From an uncultured Alphaproteobacteria bacterium (GTDB lineage Bacteria > Pseudomonadota > Alphaproteobacteria > Rhizobiales > Beijerinckiaceae), in assembly GCA_937988775.1 (NCBI GenBank), contig CALKHP010000029.1, forward strand, positions 11,400 through 75,399: DNA of 64,000 nucleotides, written 5' to 3'. Within the stretch, counting starts at the first letter, position 1, and each line of letters opens with the position of its first letter. Position numbers and translations under genes: made by a program. The notes beneath the pieces were generated by a model, which saw only the letters and a list, made by a program, of their open reading frames with translations, had not been told where the DNA came from and did no database searches. Below are positions 8,447 through 15,786 of this stretch, piece by piece.

Positions 8447-8535
8447 GCCGGCATCCAGCGCAACAGCGTCAAAGAGGTGACTGAATCTGTCCTGCGCTAC
8501 TGGCGAGACGTAGCGAGCATCAATATGCTGGCCCC

Positions 8536-9168
8536 ATGACCCCGCCAACTGCACACGTTGACCAAATTGCGCGCATCAAAATCGATCTCGACCATTTCGA
8601 GCCGAGCATCTGGCGCCGTGTCGAGGTTCCTTTGACCACGAGCCTCAAGGGTATGCACGACGTCATCCAGGCGGTCATGCCATTCGAAAACCGCCACCTG
8701 TTTGACTTCAGGTTCGATCTGGACGGCAAGCCCCGGCGTTATGGTATTCCCGATCCGGAAGGTTGGATTCAGATCAGCGACGCCAAGAGCGCTAAACTCG
8801 GCGCTTTGATTGAGCGTGGCTTGAAGCGCTTTGTCTACACCTACGACTTCGGCGACGATTGGCGGCACATGCTCACCATCGAGGCGACCGGATCCGCCGA
8901 TCCCGGCCTCGACTACCCACGCTTCGTCGATGGTGCTCGCCGCGCTCCGCCTGAAGACGTGGGTGGGATACCCGGCTTTGAAGAGTTTCTCGAGGCAATA
9001 GCAACGCTCAAACACCCAGAGCGCAAACGTCTTATCGAATGGTATGGCGGCGCATTTGATCCAGACGACATCAATGTGCCAGCCATTCAGGCGAACATCG
9101 CAAAGCTTGCGCGCCGCCGCGCCCTCGGCAAAGCTGCATTCGCCAAGAGCCGTGGCCTCACGAGTTGA
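8536..9168 (+). CDS. Plasmid pRiA4b ORF-3 family protein
   Basis: This 210-residue protein matches the pRiA4b ORF-3 family (IS1096 passenger-like). The features are the opening RIKIDLDHFEPSIWRRVEVP, then LHDVIQ-like GMHDVIQAVMPFENRHLFDF, the core YTYDFGDDWRHMLTIE (about 113-128) and CP/PPEDVGGIPGFEEFLEAI near 145-165. The family is widespread on plasmids and transposons; its biochemical role is not established. The gene lies alone between two direct repeats and is oriented opposite to both neighbours, as if carried in as a one-gene cassette. The start at 8536 is uncertain by a few codons. Confidence 0.88.
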   Translation: MTPPTAHVDQIARIKIDLDHFEPSIWRRVEVPLTTSLKGMHDVIQAVMPFENRHLFDFRFDLDGKPRRYGIPDPEGWIQISDAKSAKLGALIERGLKRFVYTYDFGDDWRHMLTIEATGSADPGLDYPRFVDGARRAPPEDVGGIPGFEEFLEAIATLKHPERKRLIEWYGGAFDPDDINVPAIQANIAKLARRRALGKAAFAKSRGLTS

Positions 9169-9209
9169 GTGCGGCGACACTGTGTTTGAAACAGGCGCCT
9201 CCGGGAGCC

Positions 9210-9323
9210 AACCACTGAGCGGCTGAGACGTTTCTTGCGGCAGAGGAGGATAGCCCCCGAAACTCTGCGGGGACAAAAGGCGTCCCCATCGTTGATGTCG
9301 GGGTTTTCTAGGACATCGCTTGT
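9210..9323. repeat. ~110-bp direct repeat, copy 2, downstream of the pRiA4b-type gene
   Basis: This is the second copy of the element at 8334-8446, with the shared anchors AGCGGCTGAGACG, GCGGCAGAGGAGGATAG and GACATCGCTTG. The sequence between the anchors has diverged. Confidence 0.7.
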
Positions 9324-9499
9324 GCTCAATTGGATGACAATCGTCGCAGCTGAGCGGAGGCTGCCCGGCGACCGAGTGGACGAGCGCAAACGGACGGCGC
9401 GCGTCGCAACCTCCTTCCGCAACGTCCACCACGATTGCGATCGGCTGGATGTCTCAGATCTCGTCAGGCGTCCCACCACGATCGGCATGTCGGTATGAC

Positions 9500-9800
9500 G
9501 TCAGCACCAGACATTTCTGGATGAGAGCGAGGCGCGTCCGAACATGTATTTCGTCCAGGATACCAGCGTTTTATGCGCGAATCATAGATGCATCTACATG
9601 TCGCGACATGATGCGGATATAGATTCTTGTCGCAAATTGATCTTGGTCTTTCCGGTCGTATGCATCCACTGCAAGTGGCGTTGATTGCGCTAACGTCTCT
9701 GAAAAAATCTAAAAACATCGATTTTTGTCAATGTTATGTAAACAACGTGTTATGTCCGTCTGTATCCATATGATATCGCGTCATTTTTTTTGAGTATTAA
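9500..9800. other. AT-rich non-coding stretch beside the integrase
   Basis: This part of the 770-base gap at 9169-9938 is much more AT-rich than its surroundings (runs such as TCATTTTTTTTGAG near 9781). It contains the perfect 14-bp palindrome CATGTCGCGACATG at 9597-9610. No convincing gene was found. It could be a regulatory or attachment region of the integrative element. Confidence 0.45.
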
Positions 9801-9808
9801 TAGCTGAA

Positions 9809-9935
9809 AATGTTACAGTCCCGGCATCTCAAAGTGCGCTAAGTTCACATTTGTTCGTTTAACGCACCCGGAATGTAACATTCTAGGTGCGCGCAAAGCG
9901 AGAATGTTACACTTCAGAACCCGAATGTTACACTC
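9809..9935. repeat. Four AATGTTACA motifs next to the integrase gene
   Basis: AATGTTACA occurs at 9809-9817, 9903-9911 and 9924-9932 on the plus strand, and inverted at 9874-9882. The last two are embedded in 13-bp near-identical units (GAATGTTACACT plus one base) exactly 21 bp apart. Repeats like these, spaced by two helical turns beside a tyrosine integrase, resemble arm-type integrase binding sites. Confidence 0.6.
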
Positions 9936-9938
9936 TCG

Positions 9939-10931
9939 CTAGCTCAGTCTTGCAACGAGATCATCGGCGGACAGGTGCGCGTAGCGGCGCAGCATCCGCA
10001 ATTCCTTGTGCCCGCTGATTGTCGCAACCTCGATGACATTCAAACCGCGTTCGAACAGGCGGCTTACGCCCTCGTGGCGGAGATCGTGAAAGCGCAGCGA
10101 CTGGATGCCAGCTCTGACGAGTAGACGCCGCCACACCTGCTCCAACGATCCGGTCCTCATAGGAAAGATGCGCGGGTCATCGGAAGCAGCATCGTTCCTC
10201 CAGGCTATCAGCGCGTCGAATGCGCGCGGAGATAACGGCACCTCGCGCCCCTCGCCGTTCTTGGTCATGCCCAAGGTGATTACCCGACGATTATGCGAGA
10301 GATCGTCCCAGGTGAGCCCCAGAAGCTCTCCCCGGCGCATGCTGCTCTCGATGGCGACGAGGAGCAGTGTTTTGAGATAAGGGATTTTGCCGCCGCTGCA
10401 TGCATTCAGGAGGCGCTGCTCCTCGTCGCCCTCGAGACGACGCTTCCGTTCATTTCTGACGCTCGGCCGTCGCACCAGCTTCGCCACGTTCCGGCCCAGA
10501 GGGTATCCCCAATCGCGGATCGCGACTTCAAGCACATGCGATAGGATCGCCATTTCGCGGAGGGTTGTGGCGGGACTGACCGAGGCGAGGCGCTCATCGC
10601 GAAATGCCGACACATCAGACGGTGATAGGCCCACCAGCGTTCGATGAGCGATCTCGTGTCGCGCCAGGACACCAAGGCGCTGAATCTCCTGCGGAGCCCC
10701 ACGCTTTGTCGGAGAGACCTCAGCGCGATAGCGCCGGAGAAGATCGCCGAACGTTGTGGTCTCGAGGATCTTGGTGTCCGGCGCGAGGCCATGTCGATCG
10801 ACCTCGGCTTCAAGAGCGCGAGCCCAGGCTTCGGCGTCAGTCTTTGCGTCGAAGCTCTTGGCACGAGGTTTCGTCCCACGCCTGCGAACCTGCGCCTGCC
10901 ACCGTCCTCTGAGTTTTCTGATCGTCGCCAC
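9939..10931 (-). CDS. Phage-type tyrosine site-specific integrase
   Basis: This is a 330-residue tyrosine recombinase that should insert or excise a mobile element. The GTG at 10931 is preferred because AAGGAG lies six bases upstream; longer starts (10955, 11054) lack such a site. The N-terminal part (TIRKLRGRWQAQVRRRG) is an arm-binding-like domain and is followed by a SAM-like core-binding domain (about 60-140). The catalytic residues are visible: Arg in SSMRRGELLGLTWDDL, Lys in MTKNGEGREVPL, HDLRHEG, SGHKEL and the nucleophile Tyr in LRRYAHLS. Four GAATGTTACA-type motifs lie directly past its stop codon. Its target site cannot be identified. The 290 bases upstream hold no clear gene. Confidence 0.9.
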   Translation of the reverse strand: MATIRKLRGRWQAQVRRRGTKPRAKSFDAKTDAEAWARALEAEVDRHGLAPDTKILETTTFGDLLRRYRAEVSPTKRGAPQEIQRLGVLARHEIAHRTLVGLSPSDVSAFRDERLASVSPATTLREMAILSHVLEVAIRDWGYPLGRNVAKLVRRPSVRNERKRRLEGDEEQRLLNACSGGKIPYLKTLLLVAIESSMRRGELLGLTWDDLSHNRRVITLGMTKNGEGREVPLSPRAFDALIAWRNDAASDDPRIFPMRTGSLEQVWRRLLVRAGIQSLRFHDLRHEGVSRLFERGLNVIEVATISGHKELRMLRRYAHLSADDLVARLS

Positions 10932-11222
10932 GCCTTGCTCCTTATAAGAGCACATTGCGTAGGACGCCCCCAGAGAGGGGCCAAGGATTACCCCGGCACA
11001 CTTTAAGTCTATGGCTTCTGCAGGGGTTCGGTCCTCAAAACCGTGGCCGAGCAAGCAATGGCAGGTGATAGCGTGCTACGAGCTTGCCCCGGTCTGAACT
11101 TCGTTGGTGATCTCCCTGGCAACGTCGGTGAAGGCATTCCACAGCGCGTCGTTGAGCATGTCTGCCATCGAGACGGACGGCCACCCGGTTAGGCTGTCGC
11201 TCGTCCTTAACGTCGATGCCGG

Positions 11223-12206
11223 TCATGCTCGGATTGTGTGGAGGAGCGTCTGACGGGTGTCATCGGCAGCATAACCGGGAGTCGTGCTCAAATTGGCGAG
11301 AGACGTTTCCATCCGCCCGGATGTCCTACGCAGGAAGAAGACATAGGTGCGCTTGCCGTCTGGTCGCGAAAGCCCAGCTGCCAACGAATCCTGACTATTA
11401 GTAACGACGATATGATAACCATTTTCTCGAAGCCAGCCCACAGTTCGCTCTGTGCCAGCACGGGCCTGCGCTCCATGCAGGCTCTCGAGGTTTTCCAGCC
11501 ATTCATGTTCCGAGAGACGCTCGGCCGGCTCAGTCACAGCCTTGGCTGTTTGAGCCCGTTCCGTCTGTCCAATCAGTCTCGGAACCAGCGTGCGGATCCC
11601 GGTGGGGCTGGTGAACTGTTCAACTTCGATTGCTAGCACCTCAGCTGGGCGCATCTGCTCGTTGAGGAATTCAACGATACGCGCCAGCTCCTTCGGAATG
11701 CGGTCAGCGACGAAAAGCATACGGATGCGACCTGACCTCAGGTTGGCTTCTACAGCCCTCCAGAATGATTCTGCGTCCGAATTCTCCAAAAACTCGGAGA
11801 GGTGCGAGTCTGGCTCCTGGCCTGCCTTGGCAGAGGTTTCGTGGTAGGCCTGCACGATCTTGTCGATGGGCCAATACGCCACCCCATTGGCCGCGTAGTC
11901 CAGCATTTGAGCCACGACCTCTCGGCGCGCCCGGGTGTCAGACGCGCGTTTAACTTCGACCAGCACCGGCACGCCTTGGCGATCAAGGAAAAGGTGGTCG
12001 AGCGACCATCGGTCCGAGCCATTGAGTGCGTCAGGGACGGCCTGCTCGCGCCGAACGAGTAACAGCCTGCCTTCTGGGTCGCCTGCCAATCGCAAAATGG
12101 CGGGATATTCCTCCAACAAGCGCTGAAACAGGTCTTCAGAATCGTAGGCTGCCTGATCGAGCTCTGTTAGCTGGTTATCTGACCCAATGACAAAGATGCT
12201 ACTCAT
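11223..12206 (-). CDS. PD-(D/E)XK nuclease-like protein
   Basis: This is a 327-residue soluble protein. The N-terminal half has a recognisable PD-(D/E)XK fold signature: LEEYPAIL (about 31-38), then SLDHLFLDRQG with Asp70, VLVEVKRASD with Glu84 and Lys86, and a helix with VVAQMLDYAAN at 97-107. This layout resembles NucS-like and DUF91-type nuclease domains. The C-terminal half (about 225-327) looks like a separate small domain. Such stand-alone proteins are common in defence islands, where they may cut DNA. It stands alone between the integrase and an oxidoreductase gene. Nuclease activity is inferred, not shown. Confidence 0.65.
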   Translation of the reverse strand: MSSIFVIGSDNQLTELDQAAYDSEDLFQRLLEEYPAILRLAGDPEGRLLLVRREQAVPDALNGSDRWSLDHLFLDRQGVPVLVEVKRASDTRARREVVAQMLDYAANGVAYWPIDKIVQAYHETSAKAGQEPDSHLSEFLENSDAESFWRAVEANLRSGRIRMLFVADRIPKELARIVEFLNEQMRPAEVLAIEVEQFTSPTGIRTLVPRLIGQTERAQTAKAVTEPAERLSEHEWLENLESLHGAQARAGTERTVGWLRENGYHIVVTNSQDSLAAGLSRPDGKRTYVFFLRRTSGRMETSLANLSTTPGYAADDTRQTLLHTIRA

Positions 12207-12256
12207 AATGCCCGCCCCGGCCGAAGCACATACGCGGCAAAGTTTGAGGCGCCGTT

Positions 12257-12550
12257 TTGAATCGCTTCGTGGAGGGGAGGCGGGAGGCTGCCAGCGTCGT
12301 CATGATGTGCAGCTATCGATATAGGCGGCGGTCGCTGCCGGATATCACTTATGGTTCAACGACGTGTCGGGACTATCCAAGGCTCATTCCGGAGGTGCGG
12401 GAGGAGTTCTGGTTAGCCTCCAGTGCCCTGCAAGACGGCATCGGCGCTGAAGCGAAGCGACTCTGTCTTATCCTTGTCGAGTGGGTAGCAGATCGACACC
12501 GACATCATGCCATCGTCGATGCTGTCGGGTCGTTCGGCACGTATGATTGA
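12257..12550 (+). CDS. Doubtful small ORF or gene remnant
   Basis: This 97-codon frame lies in the 470-base gap before the oxidoreductase gene. The C-terminal part (GAEAKRLCLILVEWVADRHRHH) reads like a real helix, but the N-terminal part is Arg-rich and unlike a normal protein, and no clear ribosome site was seen. It may be a decayed fragment. The rest of the gap (12551-12797) shows no gene. Confidence 0.2.
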   Translation: MNRFVEGRREAASVVMMCSYRYRRRSLPDITYGSTTCRDYPRLIPEVREEFWLASSALQDGIGAEAKRLCLILVEWVADRHRHHAIVDAVGSFGTYD

Positions 12551-12797
12551 TCCCATGTGCAGACCGCGCCAGCGCCAGGCGCTCCTGCATTGGGCTTATG
12601 ACAGCCGCGTTATTTGAACGAAAATGCTAAGTAGCCCGTCGGCTGGCTCCGACGATCTAGGTGTTTGATCCCGGCCTTTGATGGTGCAGTCTTTTTGCAG
12701 AGTTGAAAGGATGCGGTATGGGGCAGGTTCACTGCGGGAGCACCATGACGACAGAGGCGGTCCGTCGGGCGAAGCGAACTCGAAGAGTCACCTCCTG

Positions 12798-15143
12798 ATG
12801 CATTCGAAGATTCCTGACCGCGCGGCGGCGGTCTCTGCGGCTCCGATGGACCCGCGTTCGCTACGCCGCTTCGAGGATGAGCGCTTCCTGATGGGGCAAG
12901 GGCGCTACCTCGACGATGAGGCCGTGCCAGAAGCCCTGCACGCCACGGTGCTACGCTCGCCCCATGCCCACGCCACGATCATGTCCATTGACGCCCAAGC
13001 CGCCCGAAATCTGCCGGGCGTCAAGGCCGTTTATACGGCAGCGGACATTGCTGATCTCGGCTCACTGCCCTGCTCGCTGGCGGTGTCCAACCAGGCACCG
13101 CTGATCGTGCCGCCGCGACCGGCGCTAGCCGAGGGTCGTGTTCGCCATGTCGGCGATCTTGTTGCCTTTATCGTAGCCGAAACTGCCGAATTGGCCAGGG
13201 AAGCCTGTGACCTGATCGTTGTCGACTACGACATACTGCCCTCGGTCACTGAGCTCGCCACCGCGAACGAGCCCGAGGCGCCCGAAATCTGGCCGCAGGC
13301 GCCGGCCAATCTGGCGCTGCGCTATCGTCTTGGCGACGAGGCTGCCGTCGCCGCCGCTATCGAACGGGCCGCCCATGTGGTGAACTGCCGCCTCATCAAC
13401 AACCGGATCGTGGCAGCAGCTCTCGAGCCACGCGTTGCAATCGGGTCCTTCGACGAGGCCATCAGCCGTTATCGGCTGCTCCTCAGCGGCGCCTCGGTCC
13501 ACGACATTCGTCGCGAACTTGCCACCGCCTTGCGCGTCGCGCCCGAACGGATCGATGTGGCCTGCCCGGATGTTGGCGGCGGCTTCGGCATGAAGAACGT
13601 TACCTATCCGGAATATGCGCTGGTGCTGGTCGCGGCCAAGCGGCTTGGCCGGCCGGTGCGCTGGCTTGCCGAACGCATCGAAGATTTTTCGAGTGGCGCC
13701 CATGCCCGCGACAATCTGACGAAGGGCCGCCTCGCCCTCGGCGCCAAGGGGCGGTTTCTGGCGCTCCAGGTCGAAACTATCGCCAACCTCGGCGCCTATG
13801 TCTCCTCGCTCGGCCCCGGCAGCGCGACGACTGCGCCCACGCCGGCGATGGGCGGGCTTTACGACATCCCCGCGATGACGATGGATGTTCGCTGCGTCTT
13901 TACCAACACTGCTCCGATCGACGCCTATCGCGGCGCCGGCAAGCCGGAAGCCAATTACCTGATCGAGCGGCTGATCGACGAAGCGGCCCACCAGTTGCGG
14001 ATCGACCCGGCAGTCCTGCGCAAGCGTAACTTCATCCGCAAATTCCCTTACCGGAAGCCATTCGGTGCGGTCGTCGATTGCGGCAGCTTCGCCGCCAATC
14101 TCGACCGGGTCCTGGTGGCGGCAGATCGCCCCGGATTCCGGCACAGGCGGGCGCAGTCACGACAGCGTGGCTTGCTGCGCGGCTTCGGTATCGGCTGCTT
14201 CATCGAGACAGCGCGCGGTAATCCGAACGAGGATGCCTGGCTGACTTTACGTCGCGATGGCAGTGTCGACATGGCGATCGGCACCCAATCGAACGGTCAG
14301 GGTCACGAAACCAGTTTCGCCCAAGTCCTGGCGGTCCAGCTCGGATTGCCGGTCGAGAGCTTCCGCCTGGTGCAGGGCGACACGGGCCGCGTGCCCAGCG
14401 GCGGCGGCCATGGCGGCGCCCGTTCGCTGCATATGGGCGGAGGTGCGCTGGTCTTGGCCGCCCGAGCCTTGATCGAAGCGGGCAGGCTGACTGCGGCCCA
14501 GTTGCTGCAAGCTACCCCAGAGGCCGTCCTCTTCCGTGACGGTCGTTACGAGGCACCGGGTTCGGGCGAGGTGGACCTCGCTATGGTTGCCCGGCATCAC
14601 GCCGAGACGACCGGCCAACCGCTCCTTAGCCACGGCTCCCACCACAACGCGCCGATCACCTTTCCGAACGGGGCGCAGGTTGCCGAAGTAGAGGTCGACC
14701 CCGAAACGGGCGCGGTGGCGCTGCTGCGCTACGTCGCAGTCGACGACTACGGCACGCTAGTCAATCCGATGTTGGCCGCTGGGCAGATCCATGGCGGGCT
14801 CGCGCAAGGCATCGGACAGGCGCTGATGGAGGAGGCCCGCTACGATCCCGACGGTGGCCAGCTCCTCAGCGCGACCTTCATGGACTACGCCATGCCGCGC
14901 GCCATTGACCTACCTGATTTCGAGCTGTCGCTGATGGAGTTGCCGACGAAGGAGAACCCACTTGGTGTCAAGGGCGCTGGACAGGCTGGCTGCATCGGCG
15001 CGCCCCAGACCGTGGTCCACGCTATCCTCGACGCGCTGCGTCCGCTTGGTGTCACACATATCGACATGCCGGCAACTCCTGCCCGAATCTGGCATGCGAT
15101 CCGCAACGCGCGAGGAAGCAGCGCCGCCGGCCGACCGAGGTGA
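12798..15143 (+). CDS. Xanthine dehydrogenase family molybdopterin-binding subunit
   Basis: This 781-residue protein is the large molybdopterin-cytosine-dinucleotide subunit of the xanthine dehydrogenase/aldehyde oxidase/CoxL family. The N-terminal a/b hammerhead domain (RFEDERFLMGQGRYLDD ... LRSPHAHA) is followed by the MPT-binding domains with VGGGFGMKN, AYRGAGKPEAN and GGGHGGARSLHMGGG. Near the C-terminus the active-site loop reads KGAGQAGCIGAP, where the catalytic Glu of the family (GxGE) is replaced by Gln. Neither the 2Fe-2S subunit nor the FAD subunit is nearby, so it is an orphan. The start is uncertain (12678, 12798 or 12846), because none has a strong ribosome site. It lies in the mobile region between repeat copies A and B. 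Confidence 0.82.
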   Translation: MHSKIPDRAAAVSAAPMDPRSLRRFEDERFLMGQGRYLDDEAVPEALHATVLRSPHAHATIMSIDAQAARNLPGVKAVYTAADIADLGSLPCSLAVSNQAPLIVPPRPALAEGRVRHVGDLVAFIVAETAELAREACDLIVVDYDILPSVTELATANEPEAPEIWPQAPANLALRYRLGDEAAVAAAIERAAHVVNCRLINNRIVAAALEPRVAIGSFDEAISRYRLLLSGASVHDIRRELATALRVAPERIDVACPDVGGGFGMKNVTYPEYALVLVAAKRLGRPVRWLAERIEDFSSGAHARDNLTKGRLALGAKGRFLALQVETIANLGAYVSSLGPGSATTAPTPAMGGLYDIPAMTMDVRCVFTNTAPIDAYRGAGKPEANYLIERLIDEAAHQLRIDPAVLRKRNFIRKFPYRKPFGAVVDCGSFAANLDRVLVAADRPGFRHRRAQSRQRGLLRGFGIGCFIETARGNPNEDAWLTLRRDGSVDMAIGTQSNGQGHETSFAQVLAVQLGLPVESFRLVQGDTGRVPSGGGHGGARSLHMGGGALVLAARALIEAGRLTAAQLLQATPEAVLFRDGRYEAPGSGEVDLAMVARHHAETTGQPLLSHGSHHNAPITFPNGAQVAEVEVDPETGAVALLRYVAVDDYGTLVNPMLAAGQIHGGLAQGIGQALMEEARYDPDGGQLLSATFMDYAMPRAIDLPDFELSLMELPTKENPLGVKGAGQAGCIGAPQTVVHAILDALRPLGVTHIDMPATPARIWHAIRNARGSSAAGRPR

Positions 15144-15175
15144 TCGATCCCCGCTCAACGCCGGAGGGGCTCCGG

Positions 15176-15326
15176 CGACCGGGAGCGGAGCGACTGGTTC
15201 AGGAGTTCTTTCCATGCTTGATGTGGGATGCCTGTTCTCCAGCACCGGAAGCCATTTCATGGACCCAGACGAGAGATCTTTTCTCAGGATCGGGAACTCC
15301 CGGACGAGCGCGTTAGCGCTCGGCGG
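15176..15326. repeat. 150-bp island repeat, copy B
   Basis: This is the second copy of 6831-6980 in the same orientation. Shared anchors include GGGAGCGGAGCGAC, TTTCCATG.TTGATGTGGG and the terminal hairpin CGAGCGCGTTAGCGCTCG. It ends only about 25 bp before the left tRNA-Ser repeat, so two island junctions meet here. The gap at 15144-15786 has no gene. Confidence 0.75.
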
Positions 15327-15349
15327 CACACACGCGGCGCATCCTGTTT

Positions 15350-15548
15350 ATCTCGGCAAAGTCTCGGTCAGAGCCGGAAATCTCACGCCAAGTGCCGAGG
15401 ATGTGGCTTTTGCATATGCCGCAGCGCCATGAAAGCATCGGCGGTCACTTGGCGCCTCAGGCTTGCGATTAATATTAAGCAACATCAATAAGTTGGATGG
15501 TGGAAAGAAAGGGATTTGAGCCCCCGATACCGTCGCCTGTATCCCCTC
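15350..15548. repeat. Left ~200-bp direct repeat flanking the Zorya locus
   Basis: This matches 23238-23442 in direct orientation at roughly 70-75% by eye. Shared anchors in order are TCTCGGTCAGAGCCGGAAA (TCTCTGTCAGGGCCGGAAA on the right), GTGCCGAGGATGTGGC, GGCGCCTCAGGCTTG and GATTTGAGCCCCCGATAC (GATTTGAACCCCCGATAC on the right). The last of these lies in the tRNA-Ser T-arm. It marks the left boundary of the inserted cassette. Confidence 0.75.
15498..15545 (-). pseudogene. Decayed 3' fragment of tRNA-Ser
   Basis: Read on the minus strand, this contains the CCA end, a mutated acceptor strand and the T-arm and variable-arm region of the intact tRNA-Ser at 23387-23476. Most differences are transitions. 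The anticodon arm and 5' half are missing. It is the kind of partial tRNA left when an element integrates at a tRNA 3' end. Confidence 0.75.
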
Positions 15549-15786
15549 GTGTGGGGCGGAGGTCCGAATGTCGAAACAAAAATGCCTGGTAGAGCAATCC
15601 CGGAGTCCGTTCGGATCAGGGGCCGATCGCTGCCGGTGGTTCTGTTTAGGAAAAAAGCCCGCGCGAGCCGCGATTACCTTTTACTAACCTTAAGCAGGAT
15701 GTAGCCTTAATGAAGGCGTGCGCTGATGGAGTGATCGTTTTGTTCCATAGCAGGGGAGCACCGCCTAAAAGATTGAGGGGCGCTCG

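Noticed and set aside
9464..9718. 84-codon minus-strand frame in the AT-rich gap
   Set aside because: Its composition is random-looking and there is no ribosome site.
11025..11060. Possible tRNA fragment near the integrase 5' end (GGTTTTGAGGACCG on the minus strand)
   Set aside because: No acceptor stem or T-arm could be built around it, so a tRNA call is not supported.
13125..14144. 339-codon minus-strand frame inside the molybdopterin-subunit gene
   Set aside because: It has no recognisable motif and lies wholly opposite a conserved gene.
15228..15491. 87-codon plus-strand frame before zorA
   Set aside because: It runs through repeat copy B and the left tRNA-Ser repeat, so it is a by-product of those elements.
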